Of a stretch of 64,000 nucleotides of DNA, positions 25,218-35,196 are shown piece after piece. Source of the stretch: Monilinia fructicola (lineage: Eukaryota; Ascomycota; Leotiomycetes; Helotiales; Sclerotiniaceae); assembly GCA_008692225.1 (NCBI GenBank), contig VICG01000008.1, positions 186,001-250,000 on the forward strand, given 5' to 3'. Position 1 is the first letter of the stretch, and each line of letters opens with the position of its first letter. Both the position numbers and the translations under genes were made by a program. The notes beneath the pieces are model-generated. The model was not told the DNA's origin, did no database searches, and saw nothing but the letters and a program-made list of their open reading frames with translations.

Positions 25218-27161
25218 TCAATAATACAAATCTCGAATAACCTCCACGATCACCCCATGATCCTCCCACTGCTTCAAGCCGCTAACCACCACGACAGCCA
25301 CCACGCCCTCCACGCCCGTCACCCGAATCGGGACTCCGCCCCCATGAATCGCATACTCGCCCCCCTCGGCTCCCAAGCCGTATTTCCGCGCAAAGGCGCC
25401 CTCGTCCCCCTCAAACTTACACCACATGTACCAAGTGCTCACGCCCCAGCGCAGAACCGTCTTCCGCTTCCGCGACACCCAGCTATCGTTGTCGGGCATC
25501 GTGCCGCTGTGCGTGCAGCAGTGGAAGAGGATTTGATTGGCGTTGCTGAGGGAGATGCTGATGACGACGGGGGTCGGGTGCGGGAGGAGTCGCTCCCGCA
25601 GTGCGGAGCCGAGGACCCAGGCGTCGGATGTGGTGAAGTGTTCGAAGATTAGGGAGGAGTCGATGCGCGCTATTGATTCGAGCTGGCGGGATGAGATCGT
25701 TAGTGGGTGGTGTGGTGGGGAATGGGACTTGGAATCAGAGAGGTGTGTCTTGTTTGGTGAATTGGATACTCGTCGGATCAAGATGGATTGATTGTTCAAG
25801 TCGAAAACTTTCGAGCGGAGCGAGCTTTGGGGGTTTGGGGGCTTGCCCCCATAATATCTCATCTCATCCTATCTCATCTGATCTCATCTTATTTGATTTG
25901 ATTTGATTTGAACACATCACATCACATCTCGGTATTCATGACGCTCCATTGGCCCTCCGGGGGCCACTGCCGTGGAGGCAGAATATTTATTGATGTGATT
26001 TAATCGTCTTTAATCAAATAACCGAATATTCAATTCAATAGAGTAGGTAGTGAATCGTAAAGTAAAAGAAAAGAAAGAAAAGAAAACACTCACATCTTTT
26101 GGCGGATGAGAAATTGGTCTTGGAATAACTTCAGGAGTCATCCTTTCACCACCTCCAACTGAAGATGACATTCTAATTCCTAATGCTGAACTCGAAAAAT
26201 CTTGTTCTTCCTTCTCTTTCGTAATCTCTCTGAAATCCAAATCCCTCTCGTCAATGCTCCCGATTAAGGTTTTGGGTGTCGTTGCGTCAATGGTAGTGTT
26301 GTTATCGTTATTGGTATCTTTTTGGTTGTTGAGATTCAAACTGGCACAATGTCGAATATATCCGTAACTAGGAATCCTACTATTACTTGCGCGTTCCCTC
26401 ACACCTATCTTGTTGAACTTTGGTGTTCGTGGCGAAGATGACGATGTAGGTGTAGGACTGAGATTCTCTCGAATGGTTTCGGGTATTGCGAGAGGGAGTT
26501 GGTGGTTGTTATTGTTATTGTTGTTGTTGTTGTTGTTGTTGATGTTGAAGGGATCGGCAGATTCGGAATTGGGTGTGCTACTGCTGCGTTCCTCTAGATA
26601 TTCCAGTATCACACTTAATTGATCATCACGCGCCCATTGAAAATCGGCCGATCGTCGTTTGGGATTATTGTTGTTGAGGGGGAGGGAAAAATTCGGAGAG
26701 CTGGAGCCGGGTGGTTGGGATTTTTTTAATTTTAGATTTCGTGGGGGTGGTATTGGAGGCGGCTGTGAGGTTGAAGCATTGGAGGAGGACGAGGAGGAGG
26801 AGGAGGAATGGTTGGCGCTGCTTTTATCATGGGATTGAGGGTGTGAATTTGAGCGTGAGTGTGAGCGTGAGTGTGAGTGTGGGTGTGGGTGTGAGTTTGA
26901 GTTTGAGTGCGAATCACTCTTCTTGGATTTAGATGATGCGTGGCTGCGGGTGCTGGTGGTCGAATCTTTTCGTCGGAGAAGTAGAGGACGCGTGTTTAAT
27001 ACTATTTGGTTTCGGAATTGAGATGAGGTGGTTGAATGAGCGTCAGATGAAAGGTGGTTGGAGTGAGAGGGACGATGTCCTAGACCACAGAAGGCATTAC
27101 TTGTTGGAGAAGAGGGAGACATTCCAGGTGCGAGAGGAAGTGATAGTGCAACGTTAACCAT
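25218..27161 (-). CDS. UPF0303/HbpS-like (GlcG-type fold) protein with long low-complexity N-terminal extension
   Basis: Exon 2 (25218-25682) encodes 154 residues with the hallmarks of the UPF0303 heme-degrading-like family: FTTSDAWVLGSALRERLL, VVISISLSNANQILFHC, GTMPDNDSWVSRKRKTVLRW, YAIHGGGVPIRV, VVVVSGLKQWEDHGVIVEVI. It is joined in phase 0 through a 411-nt intron (GTGAGT donor at 26088-26093, branch-point-like CTAAC, CAG acceptor) to exon 1. The junction PISHPPKD-LESIARIDSS looks natural. Exon 1 is open from an ATG at 27161 (about 356 codons: Ser, His and Asn runs) but family members usually start just before the fold, so the ATG at 26141 (MTPEVIPRPISHPPKD) is an alternative giving about 170 residues. 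Whether the low-complexity part is translated with the domain is unresolved. Biochemical function of fungal members is unknown. Confidence 0.7.
25811..25980 (-). repeat. GC-rich module pair M1/M2 inside the intron (copy A)
   Basis: M1 (25811-25850) contains GAGCGGAGCGAG, a GGGGGTTTGGGGG stretch and the palindrome GGGGGCTTGCCCCC. M2 (25938-25980) contains two potential hairpins, GGCCCTCCGGGGGCC and CCACTGCCGTGG. Between them is an ATCTC/ATTTG microsatellite. Both modules recur at 28853-29376 around a different microsatellite. The whole unit lies within the intron of the UPF0303-like gene. Confidence 0.8.
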
Positions 27162-27348
27162 TATTTCATATTTGGATGAGATATGAGAGCTTTAAAAGAG
27201 AGATAAGAATGGTACGTAGGTATGTAGATGTGTAGGTATGTAGGTATTCGAGTAGGTTCGTAGTTATGTATGTTATGTATGTGTGTATCTTACGTAGAGG
27301 AGAGGGAGGGGGGGGAGAGACAGACAGAGAGAGAGAGAGAGAGACAAC

Positions 27349-27380
<32 letters not shown>

Positions 27381-28109
27381 TGAAGCTGGGTATGTAGTAG
27401 ATAGATCTCGTTGTAGATAATCGAGACACCATAGATACTTGAGATAGAAAACTCCAGGATAAAGTCTCTCGACGTGTTTGATCCTACCTACCTACTTCCT
27501 TTCCTTAAAGTTATACAATGCAATGGAGATTCATCATCTCCTTTATCCAATAAGGAAATATAATACTTGGTATATCCGACTCGAGAGTAAGTAAACCTTG
27601 ACCTCATTTGATCTTCTCTTGATAAAGAGGGGTCCGGATAGTCTGTTTAGTCTACGTAGATCAATAGTCGGGGATTCAATAAGGTTAATGTTCAGATGAA
27701 GTTCATGCAAAGAAGACCAGAACGTTTGAATTGATGATATGGATGGATACTCGAGTAGATGAAAGTTAGTTGCGGAGGAAAGAGGAGGGATTTAGGATTT
27801 GGGGAAGCAAAGGAGATCTTCCACTGTGCTAATTTGGTTTGTGTACGGAGGATAATATAATAGATAATAGTATAAGTCAAGGGAATATAGTAACGAAATG
27901 TAATGTGATGAATGAATGTATGGGTAGATGAAGATGATATCATATACTTGAAAATACATAAGATTGGTTACATTAGAAGATGAGATGAAGAAATATATAT
28001 TCAACATCTGGAAGATAAGTTGAGCCGCATAAAATATAAAATATTGATTGCATTAATTACCGAGAATAGATATTCGTACTCGAGTAAATGAAGGGGTATA
28101 GATTTATTA
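27162..28109. other. upstream region of the UPF0303-like gene
   Basis: Contains a GAGAGA/GACAGA microsatellite at about 27310-27385 and GTAGGTAT repeats at about 27210-27260. No gene is supported. Confidence 0.5.
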
Positions 28110-28690
28110 AGGAGGATAAGTCGCCTACCCCACATCTTGTCATCCCCTTCACTTGATCAACCTTAAAAAATATTATATACTATTTTTAAACGTTAATAAT
28201 TTAATGATTATTCTATTTATATATAATCTCTTTAAAAATCATTTTTTAAAATAATATTAAGATTATTTTTAATAATTAATTTACTTTTAATTGTAATTTG
28301 TATTTTTTTAATAGCTTTAATCTTTTACAAATTTCGAATTTAAATTAGTTTTAATTTTATATTTTTCTAAGGGTTGATTACTTTATTTTATATTCTAATT
28401 ATTATATTTAAAGCTTTAATTATATAATATTATAGTCTTTGATTTTAAACATTTTTAAAATCTTTTAAAAAAGTAAACGATATATTAAAAGATTAACTTT
28501 TTATTTTATATTTTATATTTTATATATAATTAAATATTATCTAATTTTTAAAGCATTTTTTATAGAATAAAAGATAATTTTATATATTATTAGCATTTAA
28601 AATGATTATTTAAAATAGAAATCTAAACATATTATCTAGAATTCTAGAATTCTTTATTTTAGAAAGTTGAGTCTACCTACTAGTATCTTG
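28110..28690. repeat. AT-rich block beginning with the GTCGCCTACCCC end motif
   Basis: The start (28118-28150) resembles the end of the inner element at 21555, and the rest is AT-rich without ORFs. A matching inverted second end was not found; around 28670 a weak direct repeat of the start (GTCTACCTACTAGTATCTTG) is visible. Confidence 0.4.
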
Positions 28691-28852
28691 CTCTTCCTCT
28701 CTTTGCCTTATAGGAATATGAAATTTAAAAGTCTAAATATCATCTACTCGGGTACTAGGTAAGTAGGTACCTAGTATGATGAATAGTACTTAGTTAATCG
28801 ATAGGTAGTTCTACTAGATAGGTAATAATGAATATGATTAAACATATTAATA

Positions 28853-29376
28853 GGGGCAAGCCCCCAAACCCCCTTAGCTCGCTGCGCTCTATTTATTATT
28901 TATTATTTATTATTTATTATTTATTATTATTTATTATTTATTATTTATTATTTATTATTTATTATTTATTATTTATTATTTATTTATTTTATTATTATTA
29001 TTATTATTATTTATTATTTATTATTTATTATTATTTATTATTTATTATTATTATTTATTATTTATTATTTTTATTATTATTTATTTATTATTTATTATTT
29101 ATTATTTATTATTTATTATTTATTATTTATTATTATTATTATTATATTATTTATTATTTATTATTTATTATTTATTATTTATTATTTATTATTTATTATT
29201 TATTATTTATTATTTTATTATTTATTATTTATTATTTATTATTTATTATTTATTATTATTTTCATGGTTTTTATTTCATGGTTATCTTATAACCTATCTC
29301 GTCTATCCATCCTCATACCTAATACCTAATAGTCTGCCTCCACGGCAGTGGTCCCCGAAGGGCCAGCGGAGCGTCA
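28853..29376 (+). repeat. GC-rich module pair M1/M2 around a TTTATTA microsatellite (copy B)
   Basis: M1 (28853-28889) reads GGGGCAAGCCCCC, AAACCCCC and CTCGCTGCGCTC, the reverse complement of the 25811 module. Then follow about 360 bp of TTTATTA/TTA units (28890-29253). M2 (29334-29376) reads TGCCTCCACGGCAGTGG and GGAGCGTCAT, again matching the 25938 module in reverse complement. The order M1-microsatellite-M2 here versus M2-microsatellite-M1 in copy A (same module orientation) means one is a circular permutation of the other. Confidence 0.8.
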
Positions 29377-30560
29377 TTAACGAAGTCGTTAACGATCAAG
29401 GAAGAATCTCTATTGTATTTTGATCTCCAGCTGCTTAATCATATACTCTATATAACCGGTCAGGAGGTATATAAGTATAAATTATATTAATCATTGAATA
29501 TAAACAACAACGGCTATGTAGATCATATACCCGTACAGACAACATACTTACTACTCAAGTAGGTAGCTAGCTGGATTCATAACTTCCGGATCGATCCTAC
29601 CAGTAATCCTAATCCTAATCCCAATTCTAATTCATATATAATTTGGAGCCTCACTAGAACTAATACAAGTAAACAAACAACTACTTCCGAAGGAACTGAA
29701 CCTGGATTACCTAATACAGTACCAACAATGGCTATGTGTGAATTGTTGAATGTAAAAAACGAATACTTACTTGTATTGGCATCCATGGATCCTATTCTCT
29801 CTCCTTCTCGTTGATATCGTTGTTGGCTTCCAAGGTTAACATTATCTATTTTCATTTTATATGCAGCCAGCAGCCAGCAGCCCGTCACTTGAAGACTTTT
29901 ACTTGATATAGAACGAAGACCCCGCCTAAAATGTATCAAATATTTCAAAATCGTTTGAGGGGTGCTACTAACTGACTAACTGACGGACTGACTGACTGAC
30001 TGATTGACTGATTGACTGATTAGATTGACTGATTGATTAACTGATTGACTGGCTGATCGGTTGATTGATTGAGTACGTGAGTGAATGAGTGAGTGAGTGT
30101 ATAGACGAAGAAGTATGTGATTGATTATCTTACAAAATGATATGAAGAGACTGACTTTCCTTTTCGTCTCAAGCGAACGTTGATTTTATTTTCCATATAC
30201 AGTAGTACTCTCTTCTTCTTTTGCTCTCTCCCTTCCTCTCTTGTCCCCTCCTCTCTCTCTCTCTCTCTCTCTAATCTCATGAGTATGCAATAATCATAAA
30301 GATAAAGTGCATATTATAATATATGGCCTAGGTAAGGTTAACTATTTCATTGACTTCCTCTTCGTATTTACAGATAGATAAATCAGCAACAGCGACAGCA
30401 ACAGCGACAGCAACAGCGAAGAACCGAACAGCACAGCACAGAACAGAACGACAGCAACGACCTTACTACCCACCTACTAGGTACTCTATGTGTTACTCGC
30501 CACTAACATCTCTAGGTCTACTTACTCCCTCTTGGTAGATATCTATCTAGTCGCGCAAAG
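29377..30560. other. upstream region of the ALO1-like gene
   Basis: Holds a GACTGATT microsatellite (about 29970-30090), a CT run (30252-30272) and an ACAGCGACAGCA repeat (about 30380-30450) that probably lies in the 5' leader. No separate gene is supported. Confidence 0.5.
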
Positions 30561-32171
30561 ATGGACCCCGTAATCAAATCCGAGTTGGAAAGATATGGCG
30601 ACGATATTCCTTTTCGTGCAATAACAAATCATACTCAATCAACATGGGCAAGAACTTTTCATTCATCTCCTGAATTATTCATTCAACCAGAATCTATCGA
30701 AGAAGTCGAAAAAGCTGTCAACCTTGCGCGAAGATGTCGGAGAAGAATTACAACTGTAGGATGCGGTCATTCTCCCTCAAATATCACTTGCACATCGAGC
30801 TGGCTCATTAATCTGGATAATTTCAACAAAATTCTATCTGCGAATAGGGAAACGGGTGTGGTGGTTATGCAAAGTGGTATACGATTATATTCCGTGGGTG
30901 AACAACTTGATGCGGTAGGTTTGGCAATGCCAAATTTGGGCAGCATCAATCATCAATCGATTGCTGGAGCAATATCTACTGGGACTCATGGGAGTACATT
31001 ACGACATGGAATTTTGTCAAGTTCCATCTTATCGTTGAAGATTACTCTTTCAAATGGGAAGACGGAAACCTGTTCACCAGATGAAAACGAAGAACTCTTT
31101 CGCGCATCTCTGATCTCCCTGGGAGCAATCGGTATCATCACAGAAATTACTTTTCAAGCGGTGCCAGCTTTTACTCTCTCGTGGGAACAAACGGTGGATA
31201 CTGATCTTCGGATGATGAACAATTGGGATAAGACACTTTGGACACAAACTGAATTTGTTCGAGTTTGGTGGTTCCCGTATACAAGAAGAGCAGTCGTATG
31301 GGCAGCTGAAAAGACAGATTTGGCACCACTTCCTCCCCCAAAATCTTATTATGATGCTTGGTTGGGATATCACGTCTATCATAATCTTCTCGCTCTGGGA
31401 CAGTACATCCCACGAATTCTTCCATGGGTAGAATGGTTCGTTTTTGGTATGCAGTATGGTTTCGCAAATGGTTCCAAGAGTTCTGCAATTCAACCATCTC
31501 GTCAGGCCCTTCTCATGAATTGCCTTTATTCTCAATTCGTTAACGAATGGGCGATTCCAATTTCGAAAGGTCCAGAAGCCTTGAAGAGATTAAGCTCCTG
31601 GCTCAACCATCTCACTCCGGATGATCCAGATTATGTTGCACATGGAATTCCTTTCTCGGCAGAAGGGTTATATGTGCATGCACCAGTTGAAGTCCGCGTC
31701 ACCGAAACCAGCAATAGCCTGACCCCTCGACCCCATCTTGATCCAACGTGTACAGAAGAAGCAACTCTCTATTTGAATGCTACTCTCTATCGTCCATATG
31801 ATCAAGATCCACCATGCCACGCAAGATATTATCAAGGGTTTGAATTTCTAATGCGAGAGCTTGGTGGTAAACCTCATTGGGCTAAAAACTTTGAAACGAC
31901 AGGAGCGGAGATCGAAGAAATGTATGGAGAGAAGTTGATAGAATGGAGAAATATCAGAAACAATGCGGATCCAGAGGGTATGTTTGTGGGAGAGTGGCAT
32001 AGAAGATTCATCATGGGTGATGGACCTAGATTGGCCTTGGAGGAGGTAGAAGTTGGAAGGAAGAAGTTTAGAAAGGGGGGTGTGTTGGTTGAGGGCGTTG
32101 TTGGAGGTTTGACGGATGGAAGTGAAAGTGGAGAGAGTTTTGATATGTTGAGGGCTAGTGAGTTAAAATAA
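30561..32171 (+). CDS. ALO1: D-arabinono-1,4-lactone oxidase
   Basis: Intronless frame of 536 residues, in the size range of fungal lactone oxidases. The enzyme oxidises D-arabinono-1,4-lactone to D-erythroascorbic acid on a flavin, at the mitochondrial outer membrane or associated membranes in yeast. The FAD-binding part (about residues 35-205) shows VGCGHSPSNI, whose His is the usual site of covalent FAD attachment in this VAO-type family, then LINLDNFNKIL, GIRLYSVGEQLDAVGLAMPN and SIAGAISTGTHGSTLRHGIL. The C-terminal ALO domain includes FVRVWWFPYTRRAVVW, WAIPISKGPEAL and the end motif RNNADPEGMFVGEWHRR. The start ATG at 30561 directly precedes the conserved N terminus. The C-terminal 45 residues are a variable tail. 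Confidence 0.95.
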   Translation: MDPVIKSELERYGDDIPFRAITNHTQSTWARTFHSSPELFIQPESIEEVEKAVNLARRCRRRITTVGCGHSPSNITCTSSWLINLDNFNKILSANRETGVVVMQSGIRLYSVGEQLDAVGLAMPNLGSINHQSIAGAISTGTHGSTLRHGILSSSILSLKITLSNGKTETCSPDENEELFRASLISLGAIGIITEITFQAVPAFTLSWEQTVDTDLRMMNNWDKTLWTQTEFVRVWWFPYTRRAVVWAAEKTDLAPLPPPKSYYDAWLGYHVYHNLLALGQYIPRILPWVEWFVFGMQYGFANGSKSSAIQPSRQALLMNCLYSQFVNEWAIPISKGPEALKRLSSWLNHLTPDDPDYVAHGIPFSAEGLYVHAPVEVRVTETSNSLTPRPHLDPTCTEEATLYLNATLYRPYDQDPPCHARYYQGFEFLMRELGGKPHWAKNFETTGAEIEEMYGEKLIEWRNIRNNADPEGMFVGEWHRRFIMGDGPRLALEEVEVGRKKFRKGGVLVEGVVGGLTDGSESGESFDMLRASELK

Positions 32172-33522
32172 ATGAATGAAGCTAGGTTCAGATGATGACG
32201 ATGATGACGACGATGATGAACAAGACACGACGCATTTGCATTACAAATTGCGACATGTTGTATTGGTATGACAATGACAATGACCGTATGAACCATCACA
32301 TCACTAGCAAGAACGCAATGGAAATAAGAAATATCCCAACTCAACACTTCCTCGCCCTAATCGATGAACCAACCCACAGCACCTTCTCTCCCCTCTCAAC
32401 ATTTTCCTCTTCCTCGCCAATGTCAAAATCAGAAAGCGCTCATTGTAGTCGATTGCTCATAGCGTTACGTGGCTATTTATCGAAAGATATTTGTTGTGTT
32501 GGGTGGGGTAGAGATATGTGGATAGGATAGGATAGGATGGGTAGGAGAGGAGGGGAAGGGAACGGATAAAGGTTCTTTGCTTGTGGATGAAGAGTTGGGC
32601 TGGGAGGTTTGCGTTTTGGGTTTTGCTTTAGGGAGGGAGGGAGCGAAGGAATGGAGAGTAGGGGAGAGGAGAGGAGAGGAGAGGAGAGGAGAGAGGAGAG
32701 GAGAGGAGAGGAGAGGAAGGAAGAAGGACGCGTCAATATGCTGGTGTTGATTTGATATCTCGAGAAGCTGGTAGAGCTAATTCGGATCGAGAAGTCGATT
32801 CTGTGTGTTTCCAGTGTGTGGTCGCAGGTGTTTGTGTATTGGATGACCTTTTGGATGGCTTTTGGTGGGTGCGTTTCTATTTTGAAGTTTTGCTCTTTGG
32901 GTTGGTCTGGGCCGCGTTGGTGATTAGGTGGTTTTTTTTAGGAGGTGTCTGGTGCAGTTGTGAGGAAGTCCTTTGTCCTTTAGGGCAAGGAAAGGGGCCG
33001 AGAGGGTATTACTCTAGACCTACTCGGATAAAGTTCCATGGTAGGAGGATGCTTGGCAGTGCGTTTGTAGAATGCGAAGGACATCACTCGTTGGTGATGG
33101 TGTAGTTAACTCGGACATGGAGAAGATGGTCAATTTATTCGCTTATTGGAAGTCCTGCCTGCTGAAAGCCTATCAAAAATCAAAAATCAACAGACGCATC
33201 AAGTGATGGTTCATTCTCGTGGTGCGGGGAACTTTGGAACGTGACCCCTCTATTCTGTATTCACTCCTGTCCTTATGTCCATGTACTTGAAGTTGATATA
33301 CTCCCCGGATGAGAGACTTCGGATGGTCTTTACAGTTATTTGAGTTGAGACTGAAGACGAATCTACTGAGAATCTCAATATATATCTTTATATCTCCTCA
33401 CTTACTCACTTGCTCATTGACCTATTACTCCCTAATCACTTCTCGTTATCTTCCCAATATCAAAGGAACCATCACCCCCATCACTCGAGCACTACTATCT
33501 CTATCTTGCAAATCCCAAAACC
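32172..33522. other. intergenic region
   Basis: Contains a GATGAC repeat (32190-32220), a GGAGA microsatellite (about 32660-32718) and no recognisable gene. A 117-codon frame at 32752-33105 has no features. Confidence 0.5.
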
Positions 33523-35196
33523 ATGAGCACAGCACCAGATCCCAAATTTCCCGATCTACCAGGTCTAATCTTTGGCTGTGCTCCATCCAAGCATCGAAGA
33601 AGCCCCGTTAAAATGCTTCTAGGTCGATATAACGTCAAGGTTAAAGGCAATGATAAAAAAGAAGACTACCTCCTCAAGCTTGTCGAACTCGAAAACTCGA
33701 TCGGCGAAAGAGAAAAGGAGGCGCTGGTTAATTGGTTCGCCGGTGAAAATACTTGTAAAGCTCTCGCGGCTTTGTTGGGTGATGCTCTGCAGGTAAGGAT
33801 ATCTCTCGGTTTCCTATGTCCATTGTTTTGATCACTTTGAACACTTACCCATATCGGCCTGATTGGTGTCAAAGTGCCCCTGATGGGTGTTTACTAACTC
33901 TCGTTTCTTGTAGCCACCGATCATCCCAAAGGATATTGTTGAACCAGCAGCCAAGAAAGCAAAACTTCAATCAGATGACGACTTAATCTTTGCCGCGGTC
34001 GATGAGTGTCGAATTTGCACGGAAAGGCTAGCACCTGAAAACTTTCCTCAATCTCGCATCACCAGTACATGTGGACATCATCCAACCCGTTTGCAAAAGC
34101 TGCCTCACGCGTTATATCAATACTGAAGTTCAGACCAAGGCATCAGATCAAATTTCATGTCCCCAGTGCCCAGAGATGGTTTCAGAGATCGAGATAAAAG
34201 CTTATGCTTCTCCAGAAATTCTAGCGAGGTGAGGTTTCTCCTTTCCTCACGAGCTCACAAACTGACCTCCATCCACCAGAAACAAAAGGAGAGCATCCAT
34301 GATGTCCCGCCAACACCTTCCCAACTTCACTTTCTGCCTCAGTCTCGCTTGCGAATCGGGCCAGATACATGCAGAACCAGATCAGCCAATGATGACATGT
34401 ACCACGTGTGGCTTCAAAACGTGCTTCAAACACAAACTCCCATGGCACGCCGATCTCACATGTGCAGAATTCGATAATCTAAACCAAGGGCGAGTCCAGC
34501 AAGAAGCAGCATCCGAGGCATGGCTCGCGGAGAACACAAAACTTTGCCCGAACCCCGAATGTGGAATGAGGATCCAGACGAAATCCGGTTGCGATCACTT
34601 GACCTGTAAGTGTATGTTTTACAATTGTGTATCTTCCATCGTCCTAAACTGACCGATCGCTTGATTGATAGGCGATTATTGTCTTTTTGAATTTTGCTGG
34701 GCGTGTTGCGTGGACTTTAGCGTTATCAAGAAACGGGGTAATGGTGCTCATAAGCCGGAGTGCGAGTGGCATACGGATAATAAGGATGGCATGCCGGGAC
34801 ATGGTCGAAGACGTGCTGCTGTCTCGAGACAATCTGCGGTACCTAAGGCGTCGAAACAATCCAGAGATTTGAAGAAGTCAAATGGTGAAAGGTGTGAAGT
34901 AGGGAGGGGCATCGAAGGATATGAATGTTCGAGAGGAATTGAAAGGGCCGGAGCAAGTGACTGGATTAGAGGATTTGAATGATCCGGAGGGTGTGAAGAA
35001 ATCACATAAATCAAAGGAAACCGTCGAATCTGTGGAATCATTGGAGGCAATTGGATTGACTCAGCCTGGTATTCCAACGGAATCAGAGAAATCATTTCAG
35101 CCAAATAAATCACATGAGGCCGTAAAATCATTGGAGACAACAGGGGCAATGGAGTCAACTCGATCCAATCCGCTTAAACGACGTCTCGAGGAATAA
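33523..35196 (+). pseudogene. RBR (RING-IBR-RING) E3 ubiquitin ligase gene with two apparent one-base frameshifts
   Basis: Exons 33523-33792, 33914-34228, 34280-34605 and from 34672, all with canonical borders. Exon 1 encodes an N-terminal module (YLLKLVELENSIGEREKEAL). RING1 starts at CRICTERLAPENFP and reads STCGHHPT before an extra C in the run 34086-34088; one base shorter the frame continues VCKSCLTRYINTEVQ and SCPQCPEMV. The IBR contains CESGQIH and CTTCGFKTCFKHKLPWH. RING2 contains CPNPECGMRIQTKSGCDHLTC, with the Cys of SGCDH at the usual catalytic position, and FEFCWACCVDF. After RING2 the frame ends at 34982, but an overlapping frame to 35196 (GLEDLNDPEGVKKSHKSKE, ending NPLKRRLEE) looks like the natural tail and would need one base less near 34895-34905. 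Either two sequence errors or a disabled gene. RBR ligases pass ubiquitin via the RING2 Cys; the substrate is unknown. Confidence 0.75.

Noticed and set aside
25188..25652. 154-codon plus-strand frame
   Set aside because: Antisense shadow of the UPF0303 domain exon.
28828..29292. 154-codon plus-strand frame rich in Tyr, Leu, Ile and Phe
   Set aside because: It is the TTTATTA microsatellite of module copy B read in one frame.
30350..30538. 62-codon frame before the lactone oxidase
   Set aside because: Repeat-derived Thr/Ala run in the probable 5' leader; too short and featureless.
31074..31535. Minus-strand frames of 108-153 codons
   Set aside because: Antisense of the lactone oxidase gene; no motifs.
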